Of a stretch of DNA of 27,197 nt, positions 21,757 to 27,197 are shown piece by piece. The notes beneath the pieces were generated by a model. It did not search any database. It was given only the letters and a program-made list of their open reading frames with translations, and was not told the DNA's origin. This DNA comes from JBOZRQ01 sp050789255. Its GTDB lineage: Bacteria > Bacillota > Sulfobacillia > Symbiobacteriales > Symbiobacteriaceae. Both the position numbers and the translations under genes were made by a program. Within the stretch, counting starts at the first letter, position 1. The number at the start of each line of letters is the position of its first letter. The stretch lies in contig JBOZRQ010000036.1 of the NCBI GenBank assembly GCA_050789255.1, forward strand, positions 1-27,197. The letters run 5' to 3'.

Positions 21757-22917
21757 GTGAAGCTCGGCGTCGAGGTACTCCTGGAACAGCAGATCTCGCT
21801 CCTTGCAGGCAAAAGGATCGGGCTGGTGACCAACCATACCGGGGTGGACAGCCAGTTACGCTCCACGGCAGACCTGCTCCACCAGCACCCGCAGATCGGG
21901 CTGGCAGCCCTCTTCGGCCCGGAGCACGGGGTGCGCGGCGCCGCCCCTGCCGGTGAGCACGTGGCCAGCGGCACCGACCCGGTCACCGGCCTCCCGGTTT
22001 ACAGCCTGTACGGCGAGACTCGGCGCCCCACCAAAGACATGCTGGCGGGCATCGATACGCTGGTCTACGACATCCAGGATATCGGGGTGCGGTACTTCAC
22101 CTATCCCAACACCTTGGCCTACTGCATGGAGGCCGCGAAGGAGCACGGCCTCTCCGTCGTCGTGCTGGACCGGCCTAACCCGCTGGGCGGCGTGGCGGTC
22201 GAAGGCGGTCTTGTGCGCCCCGGGTTCCGCTCCTTTGTGGGCCTGCATCCCATGCCCGTCCGCCATGGCATGACGACCGGGGAGCTGGCCCGCTGGTTCA
22301 ACCGCAACATCCACTGCGATCTGACCGTCATCTCCATGGAAGGCTGGCGTCGCTCCATGTGGTGGCCCCAGACCGAACTGCCCTGGGTCCCGATGAGCCC
22401 GGGCACCACCGGGATCGACATGGCCACGCTCTACGGCGGCACCTGCTTGATTGAGGGCACAACGCTCTCCGAGGGCCGTGGCACAGCGAAGCCCTTTGAG
22501 CAGGTCGGCGCCCCCTGGGTCGACGGCCGTGCGCTGGCTGACCACCTGAACAGCCTGGACCTGCCCGGGCTCCGCTGCCGCCCTGTCTATTTCACCCCGA
22601 CTGCCAGCAAGCACAAGGGCGAGCTGTGCCACGGGGTGCAGATCCATGTGCTCGAACACCGTCGGGTCCAGGCGGTGGCCCTGGGGCTCCGTCTGATCAA
22701 GGCCCTGCGGGACCTCCACCCCGACCGCTTCCAGTGGCTCCCGCCAGCCAAGGAGGGCGGCCCGTTCTTCTTCGACCTCCTGGCCGGAACCGATGCCTGG
22801 CGCCTGGCGCTGGAGGCGGGGGCGCCCGTCAGCGAGGTCACAGCGGGCTGGGCGGATGAGCAGAAGCCCTTCCTGCGGGAGCGGGAGGGCGCCCTGGATC
22901 CGACATACGCGAACTAA
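21757..22917 (+). CDS. Exo-beta-N-acetylmuramidase NamZ family (DUF1343, GH171)
   Basis: A 386-residue member of DUF1343, known in Bacillus as NamZ, which removes non-reducing N-acetylmuramic acid from peptidoglycan fragments during wall recycling. Family motifs are seen: LVTNHTGVD, ALFGPEHGVRG (with the catalytic-region GPEH at 54-57), LVYDIQDIGVRYFTYPNTL, VLDRPNPLGG, LSEGRGTAKPFEQVGAPW. There is no signal peptide, so it would act inside the cell unless exported otherwise. The start is GTG at 21757, with AGGGGG nine bases upstream. No namR/murQ-type genes are adjacent. Confidence 0.92.
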   Translation: MKLGVEVLLEQQISLLAGKRIGLVTNHTGVDSQLRSTADLLHQHPQIGLAALFGPEHGVRGAAPAGEHVASGTDPVTGLPVYSLYGETRRPTKDMLAGIDTLVYDIQDIGVRYFTYPNTLAYCMEAAKEHGLSVVVLDRPNPLGGVAVEGGLVRPGFRSFVGLHPMPVRHGMTTGELARWFNRNIHCDLTVISMEGWRRSMWWPQTELPWVPMSPGTTGIDMATLYGGTCLIEGTTLSEGRGTAKPFEQVGAPWVDGRALADHLNSLDLPGLRCRPVYFTPTASKHKGELCHGVQIHVLEHRRVQAVALGLRLIKALRDLHPDRFQWLPPAKEGGPFFFDLLAGTDAWRLALEAGAPVSEVTAGWADEQKPFLREREGALDPTYAN

Positions 22918-22923
22918 AAGCAC

Positions 22924-22960
22924 AAGCGGGCAGTGACATTTACCGTCACGGCCCGCTTTT
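22924..22960 (+). terminator. Rho-independent terminator of the NamZ gene
   Basis: Stem AAGCGGGC/GCCCGCTT (22924-22931 with 22951-22958) plus inner GTGAC/GTCAC, then TTTTCTATT. Confidence 0.85.
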
Positions 22961-23067
22961 CTATTCTCACTATACCACAATTTAGCAAAAAGGTCAAGTC
23001 TGCAAAGCGCCAGGTCGCCGCTGTACACTGTCATCTACCGAGATGGCGAAAGTGGGTGGATCTTCCT

Positions 23068-23982
23068 GTGACAACCGAACCGGTTCTCACGTTTCCAGAC
23101 TTCAGCGTGCACACGCTCTCACCGGGCGTGTATGCCGTCATTGCAAAGCAGATGACCGGCTCCATCGCAAACTCGGGCATCATCGACCTTGGCGACCGGA
23201 CGCTCGTATTCGACACCTTTATGTGCGTCCCCGCCGCCCGGGACTTGCAGCAGGCTGCCATCCAGCTTACTGGGCGCCCTGCCACCTATGTGGTGAACAG
23301 CCACCCGCACCCCGACCACGTGCACGGCAACGTTGCCTTTGGAGATGACGCCGTGATCATCGCCTCCGAGGCCACCCGGACGGACCTGCTGGCCCGGGGG
23401 ACCCGCTGGCTGCAGCAGCAGCGTGAAGAGATCTCCGCCGGGCTACGCATGGCCCAAAGCCAGGCCCCCCAGATGGCCGGCTTCCTGCAGCGAGTGCTCG
23501 ACGGCCTTCCCACCGAGGATCAGCTCCGCTATCCCACGCTTACATACGAGCGTACGATGACCCTCCATGGATCAGCCCGCAGCGTCGAACTGCGCGCCCT
23601 GGGCGCCGGGCACTCCCCCAGCGACTCGATCCTGTGGCTGCCCGCTGAGCGCATTGCCTTCACCGCAGATGTCATCGTCAGCGGCGGCCACCTGGTCATG
23701 GACGACGGCGATCCCCACCAGTGGCTCCACATCCTGGGCGAGATCGACGCCCTTGGCGCCGAACAAATCGTCCCCGGTCACGGCCGAGTGCAGACCAGCA
23801 CCGCCACCATCCCCGCGCGCCAGTACATCAACGATATCCTCGACCTGGCTGCCCGGGCTGTTCAAGACGGCATCGCCCCGGAGATGCCGGAGGCTTTCAA
23901 GGCCCTCCCGTATCCCCAGGTCTTCACCAAGAACATGGCGGCCCTGATGCAACGCCTCAAGGTAGGAGGGAGCAAGCCGTGA
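23068..23982 (+). CDS. Metallo-beta-lactamase fold hydrolase
   Basis: A 304-residue MBL-fold protein. The metal site H79-x-H81-x-D83-H84 is in NSHPHPDH, with later ligands in LGAGHSPSDSILWLP, FTADVIVSGG and IVPGHGRV. The layout matches SoxH/cyclase-like MBL hydrolases rather than true beta-lactamases; there is no signal peptide. The substrate is unknown. The chosen start is GTG at 23068, with GGGTGG eight bases upstream; the open frame begins at 22933, inside the terminator. The stop overlaps the cupin gene start as GTGA. Confidence 0.88.
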   Translation: MTTEPVLTFPDFSVHTLSPGVYAVIAKQMTGSIANSGIIDLGDRTLVFDTFMCVPAARDLQQAAIQLTGRPATYVVNSHPHPDHVHGNVAFGDDAVIIASEATRTDLLARGTRWLQQQREEISAGLRMAQSQAPQMAGFLQRVLDGLPTEDQLRYPTLTYERTMTLHGSARSVELRALGAGHSPSDSILWLPAERIAFTADVIVSGGHLVMDDGDPHQWLHILGEIDALGAEQIVPGHGRVQTSTATIPARQYINDILDLAARAVQDGIAPEMPEAFKALPYPQVFTKNMAALMQRLKVGGSKP

Positions 23983-24338
23983 AAATCTACCGATTTGACC
24001 GCGAGGTAGCCCGACCGATTCCTGCCTTTGGCAGCGTGAATGCGTTCCTGGCCCGCGGCGTTCGCACCACCGCCCCCACGCAGATCGGCTGCTTCTACCT
24101 GGAGCCAGGCGGAGTCGTGGGGTACCACCAGGCAACCAGCCCACAACTGCTCCTGGTAGTTCAGGGCGAGGGCTGGGTACGGGCCAACAGCGAGGATCGG
24201 GTCCCGGTGAAGGCGGGCGATGCGGTCTTCTGGGAGGCAGGCGAATGGCACGAAACCGGCAGCACCACCGGGATGGTGGCACTGCCGGTCGAAAGTGAAG
24301 GTCTGGCGCCGGGCACATTCATGCCCGAGAGGGGTTAA
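23979..24338 (+). CDS. Cupin-domain protein
   Basis: A 119-residue single-domain cupin (beta-barrel). Cupin motif 1 spans GGVVGYHQATSPQLLLVVQGEG and motif 2 spans VKAGDAVFWEAGEWHETG. Metal-binding histidines are few: H127-like positions are reduced to one in motif 1 (YHQ) and one in motif 2 (WHE), so a metal site is possible but not assured. It is translated coupled to the MBL gene (GTGA overlap) with GGAGGG upstream, so the two probably act on one small molecule or one regulatory circuit. The substrate is unknown. Confidence 0.87.
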   Translation: MKIYRFDREVARPIPAFGSVNAFLARGVRTTAPTQIGCFYLEPGGVVGYHQATSPQLLLVVQGEGWVRANSEDRVPVKAGDAVFWEAGEWHETGSTTGMVALPVESEGLAPGTFMPERG

Positions 24339-24355
24339 AACGGACGGGCCTCCTG

Positions 24356-24979
24356 TCAGGCAAGCTCCCGGAGCACAGCCCGCACCGGCGACCCGTCTGC
24401 GCCGACGAGCTTGAGCGGGAGGGCGATCAACTCATAGTCGCCCACGGGGACGCCCGCCAGGTTCAGGTTCTCCATAATCAAGATATCGCCCTCGCGGCAG
24501 GCGTTGTGAGCCGGGAGATCCTTGCTGTCAAAGGAGTCAACCGAGTGGGCGTCGGTGCCCAGCACTCGGACCCCCTTCGCCGCCAGCAGCCGGACCGCCG
24601 CCGGGTCAAAGTAGGTGAACTGCTCGTTGAACCGGGTCGGGTCCGGGCAGGAGCCGGTGCGAATCAGAAGGCGCTCCACGCCCCCCAGGTCCAGGGATGC
24701 GACGTCAGCCTCGGTTAGAACGCGGCGCCCTTCCAGCGCCACCAACCGGGCGCGGCCAATGTACCGGTCTACGGGGACCTGGTCCATGCGCTGGCCGTTG
24801 TCATCATAATGATAGGGGGCGTCGGTATGGGTGCCGTTGTGCAGCCCCAGCGTCACCTTGGACAGGTTGACCGACGAGCCCTTGGACATCTCCCAGGTCG
24901 GCTCATACTGAAAGCTGGTATCGCCCGGCCACGCTGCGGTGGCGTTGCCGAGGGGATGAGTTATATCGTAGAGCCTCAT
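24356..24979 (-). CDS. kynB: Cyclase-family hydrolase, probable kynurenine formamidase
   Basis: A 207-residue metal-dependent amidohydrolase. The signature H47-N-G-T-H51-T-D53-A-P-Y-H57 (LHNGTHTDAPYHYDD) is the HxGTHxDxPxH motif of the cyclase family, and AAWPGD near the N-terminus is typical of KynB. KynB hydrolyses N-formylkynurenine in tryptophan breakdown. The family also holds other cyclases, and no kynA or kynU gene is in the window, so the substrate is likely rather than certain. The ATG at 24979 overlaps the yerC stop as ATGA, so the two are translated together. It converges on the cupin gene with a 17-base gap and no clear terminator. Confidence 0.82.
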   Translation of the reverse strand: MRLYDITHPLGNATAAWPGDTSFQYEPTWEMSKGSSVNLSKVTLGLHNGTHTDAPYHYDDNGQRMDQVPVDRYIGRARLVALEGRRVLTEADVASLDLGGVERLLIRTGSCPDPTRFNEQFTYFDPAAVRLLAAKGVRVLGTDAHSVDSFDSKDLPAHNACREGDILIMENLNLAGVPVGDYELIALPLKLVGADGSPVRAVLRELA

Positions 24980-25272
24980 GCGCCCTTCACACGCTCCAGG
25001 GCGATGCGGTAGCCGTCCGCCCCGTAGTGGAGGCACTTCTTCACCCGGCTGATGGTGGCGGTGCTCGCCCCTGTGGCCGCCACGATGTCCTCGTAGGTCA
25101 TGCCGGCATCGAGCATCTTGGCCACCTCAAGTCGCTGTGCCAGCGCCTTGATCTCACCGATGGTGGCCAGGTCCTCGAAGAAGCGATAGCACTCTTCCAC
25201 CGTCTTCAGGGTAAGGATCGCCTCAAACAGCTTGTCGGTCATGGGCTCCTTCAACTTCTCATTGAGCGGCAA
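24976..25272 (-). CDS. YerC/YecD family TrpR-like transcriptional regulator
   Basis: A 98-residue protein of the Trp repressor superfamily. The core LFEAILTLKTVEECYRFFED, then IKALAQRLEVAKMLDAGMTY, then the helix-turn-helix EDIVAATGASTATISRVKKC, matches B. subtilis YerC. From memory, comparative genomics has proposed such proteins as repressors of histidine genes (HisR); I cannot check that here. The start is TTG at 25272, with GGGAGG nine bases upstream. The ATG at 25242 has its site too close (AAGGAG three bases away), and the frame to 25314 is longer than the family. It is coupled to kynB by ATGA, which instead hints at aromatic amino acid sensing. Confidence 0.88.
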   Translation of the reverse strand: MPLNEKLKEPMTDKLFEAILTLKTVEECYRFFEDLATIGEIKALAQRLEVAKMLDAGMTYEDIVAATGASTATISRVKKCLHYGADGYRIALERVKGA

Positions 25273-25292
25273 GGTATAGTCCCTCCCGGTAT

Positions 25293-25310
25293 TTACACCC
25301 ACATGTGTAA
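25293..25310. promoter_or_regulatory. Inverted repeat TTACAC-N6-GTGTAA ahead of yerC
   Basis: A perfect 6-base dyad with a six-base gap lies 20 bases before the yerC TTG start. It is placed well for autoregulation, but no family-specific operator is recognised. Confidence 0.35.
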
Positions 25311-25339
25311 CCAAACATTCGCTTTCCTTAGCGCTTTTC

Positions 25340-25355
25340 CTTTAGGATGCGAAAG
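25340..25355. promoter_or_regulatory. Degenerate copy of the his-leader palindrome upstream of yerC
   Basis: CTTTAGGATGCGAAAG matches the 16-base his-leader palindrome at 13 of 16 positions and keeps partial symmetry. It lies 67 bases upstream of the yerC start. It is AT-richer than its surroundings, so chance remains possible. Confidence 0.25.
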
Positions 25356-25432
25356 TGCTTTGGTGAACAAGCTCCCAAGTGTTGGTACGGATAGACCTCC
25401 GGTGTCATGAAGAAGCGGGAAGCCCTTGTTAC

Positions 25433-25451
25433 ACTCTTCGTGGTGAAGAGT
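25433..25451. promoter_or_regulatory. 7-base inverted repeat upstream of hcp
   Basis: ACTCTTC (25433-25439) and GAAGAGT (25445-25451), a perfect dyad with a five-base gap, lie 31 bases before the hcp start. This could be a regulator site or a leader hairpin. No FNR or HcpR box was recognised. Confidence 0.3.
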
Positions 25452-25481
25452 CGAACAATACCCCGCGAGGAGGCTCATCCG

Positions 25482-26768
25482 ATGTTCTGCAACCAGTGTG
25501 TTCAGACTTCCAAGCAGTCCGGCTGTACGGATCAGGGGATGTGCGGCAAGACCCAGGACATTCAGGGCCTGCAAGATAACCTGATCTACGCGCTGAAGGG
25601 TGTCGCTGCCTACGCCTACCACTTGAACAGCCTGGGCATCAGCGACCCGGAGATCAACGCCTTCTTCGCGGAGGGCCTTTACTCTACGCTGACCAACGTG
25701 GACTTCTCCATTGAGCATCTGCTGGGGCTCAACCTGAAGGCCGGCCAGATGACCCTGAAGGCGATGGACCTGCTGAAGAAGAGCCACCTGGAGCGCTTCG
25801 GCCCGCAGTCGCCGGTACAGGTCTCCACCGGCACGGCGGCCGGGCCCGGCATTCTTATTACTGGCCACGACCTGCAGGCGCTCTACGAGCTGCTAAAGCA
25901 GACCGAGGGCACCGGCGTCAACGTTTACACCCACTCCGAAATGCTGCCCGCCCATGGCTACGAAGTGCTGCGGGCCTTCCCGCACCTGAAGGGCAACCTG
26001 GGCCGCTCTTGGACCGACCAGGAGGAGCTCTTCGCCCGCTTCCCCGGCGTCATTATCGGCTCGTCGAACTGCGTGCTGATGCCGAAGGAGGCGTACCGGT
26101 CCCGGTTCTACACCGTGGGCGCCGCCCGTCTGCCGGGTATCCACCACGTGGAAGGGTACGACTTTGGCCTTGCCATCGCCCGGGCGCTGGCGCTGCCCTC
26201 GCTCCCAGAGCAGCCCGGTGAGACCGTGCTGACCACCGGCTTCTCCGCGGCCAACGTGCTGCCCCTGGCCGGCAAGATCCTGGAGGCCGTGGCTGCCGGG
26301 AAGATCCGGCACTTCTTCCTGGTTGGCGGCTGCGACTCGCCTGGGTCGGGCGGCTACTACTACCGTGAGTTCGTGAAGCAGGCGCCTGCCGATACGATCG
26401 TACTCACGCTGGCCTGCGGCAAGTACCGCTTTAACGATCTGGACCTGGGCGACATCGACGGCATCCCGCGCCTGCTCGACCTCGGGCAGTGCAACGACGC
26501 CATCGATGCGGTCAACATCGCCGTGGCCCTGGCCGGGGCGCTCAACTGCGGCGTCAACGACCTGCCGCTCACCCTGGTCCTCTCCTGGACCGAGCAGAAG
26601 GCCGTGGCGATCCTGATGGGCCTGCTGGCCCTGAACATCAAGTCGATCTACCTGGGTCCCAAGCCCCCTGCCTGGCTGACGCCCAACCTGTTCGGCGTGC
26701 TCCAGGCCAACTACGACCTGCGGCTCACCTCCACGCCGGAAGCGGATCTCAAGGCGATCCTGGGCTAA
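25482..26768 (+). CDS. hcp: Hybrid cluster protein (hydroxylamine reductase), short class III type
   Basis: A 428-residue Hcp that reduces NO or hydroxylamine using a 4Fe-2O-2S hybrid cluster. The N-terminal cubane cysteines are C3, C6, C15 and C21 (MFCNQC...GC...GMCGK). Hybrid-cluster ligands are visible: GHD, HSEMLPAHGY, SSNCVLMP, GGCDSPG, LACGKYRFN, LGQCND, and WTEQKA with the Glu/Lys pair. It is about 110-120 residues shorter than class I/II proteins, missing part of the N-terminal helical domain, as in class III. The ATG at 25482 has GGAGG eight bases upstream. It is divergent from yerC-kynB. A GC hairpin without a T-run (26783-26804) follows. Confidence 0.95.
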   Translation: MFCNQCVQTSKQSGCTDQGMCGKTQDIQGLQDNLIYALKGVAAYAYHLNSLGISDPEINAFFAEGLYSTLTNVDFSIEHLLGLNLKAGQMTLKAMDLLKKSHLERFGPQSPVQVSTGTAAGPGILITGHDLQALYELLKQTEGTGVNVYTHSEMLPAHGYEVLRAFPHLKGNLGRSWTDQEELFARFPGVIIGSSNCVLMPKEAYRSRFYTVGAARLPGIHHVEGYDFGLAIARALALPSLPEQPGETVLTTGFSAANVLPLAGKILEAVAAGKIRHFFLVGGCDSPGSGGYYYREFVKQAPADTIVLTLACGKYRFNDLDLGDIDGIPRLLDLGQCNDAIDAVNIAVALAGALNCGVNDLPLTLVLSWTEQKAVAILMGLLALNIKSIYLGPKPPAWLTPNLFGVLQANYDLRLTSTPEADLKAILG

Positions 26769-26923
26769 ATGCAAGAACCAGTACGGGGTTGTGCACTGCC
26801 CCGTCAGGCATGAATGGCTGCGCATAGTTCATGCAGCACGCCAGTCTTATGTCTCTGCACACAATGGCGGGTTTCTTGTGGTGACCGTCGGTTATGGCGT
26901 CGGGGGTTATGTAATGGTGGGCC

Positions 26924-27154
26924 CTGGCGCCCGACACTGGCTCCGTCCGTTTTTTGCGAGCCGCAAGCGGCCAGGCGCGAAAAAAACGGACGGAGACCTA
27001 CCGGGTTCCCGGGCCAAACTTGGGCGCCAGACAGGGGGACCTACAATCCCAAGGTCTCCAGCGCCTGAGCGTCTGGCACCCCCCCGGGTCCCGTTTGCTC
27101 TCCGTCCATTTTTTCGCTTGAGGACTGCCTTGGCATGACAAAAAGCGGACGGAG
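26924..27154. repeat. Cluster of inverted repeats at the right edge of the window
   Basis: Two related hairpins occur. In the first, CTCCGTCCGTTTTTT (26941-26955) pairs perfectly with 26981-26995 and encloses a small CCG/CGG hairpin. In the second, CTCCGTCCATTTTTT (27100-27114) pairs with 27140-27154 with one mismatch and one G-T. Around them are CTGGCGCCC/GGGCGCCAG (26924-26932 with 27022-27030), GGAGACCT/AGGTCTCC (26992-26999 with 27052-27059) and GCCAGAC/GTCTGGC (27026-27032 with 27071-27077). T-runs lie inside the stems rather than after them, so these are not ordinary terminators. The remaining bases from 26769 to 27197 hold no gene that I can support. Confidence 0.5.
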
Positions 27155-27197
27155 GCCAATCGCCGATGCTTCGTGAGGGAGCCAGCCCAGTTTCACA

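Noticed and set aside
26791..27138. 115-codon plus-strand frame after hcp
   Set aside because: It spans inverted repeats, has no ribosome binding site and encodes Arg/Pro-rich sequence without a domain.

Overview
The window reads as chromosome from a GC-rich, Gram-positive-type bacterium of the Firmicutes. The best guess is a Symbiobacterium-like thermophile. The reasons are strong AGGAGG-type ribosome binding sites, frequent GTG and TTG starts, a YerC-type TrpR-like regulator, a two-subunit HisZ/HisG ATP phosphoribosyltransferase, and a tyrosine phenol-lyase that looks like the Symbiobacterium enzyme from memory. The taxonomic call is an inference. There are no transposases, phage genes or CRISPR arrays.

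Layout. 1-200: tRNA-Ser(GCU), cut by the window edge, and tRNA-Phe, both on the minus strand. 285-4420: two separate ECF sigma factor/partner modules. The minus-strand module has a classic zinc-binding anti-sigma factor; the plus-strand module has a large one-helix membrane protein without the zinc motif. Two small unknown genes, divergently transcribed, lie between them. 4426-12494: a compact minus-strand histidine operon, hisZ-hisG-hisD-hisB-hisH-hisA-hisF-hisIE-hisC, ending in a NUDIX hydrolase. Most junctions are ATGA overlaps or gaps of under 20 bases. A plausible sigma-A promoter and a 16-base palindrome precede it. No histidinol-phosphate phosphatase is present.

12666-17445: a CapA-like lipoprotein and a GNAT acetyltransferase (plus strand), then a six-repeat protein with a C-terminal membrane anchor, a GAF/HD-GYP signalling protein, an RRM RNA-binding protein and a 67-residue Sm-like protein (all minus). 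Two intergenic stretches here, 14485-14611 and 16545-16763, hold long nested complementary segments and are candidate structured RNAs. 17567-24338: tyrosine phenol-lyase, a DUF6526 membrane protein, an M20 peptidase (minus), a Pro/Gln-rich unknown, a NamZ-type (DUF1343) muramidase, and a translationally coupled metallo-beta-lactamase/cupin pair.

24356-26768: a kynurenine-formamidase-like gene coupled to yerC (minus), and divergently a short hybrid cluster protein. The last 430 bases have no convincing gene but carry two related long hairpins and other inverted repeats.

The main leads are the two or three structured intergenic elements; a possible regulatory link between yerC and the histidine operon, because the his-leader palindrome has a degenerate relative upstream of yerC; and the 22-residue repeat protein.
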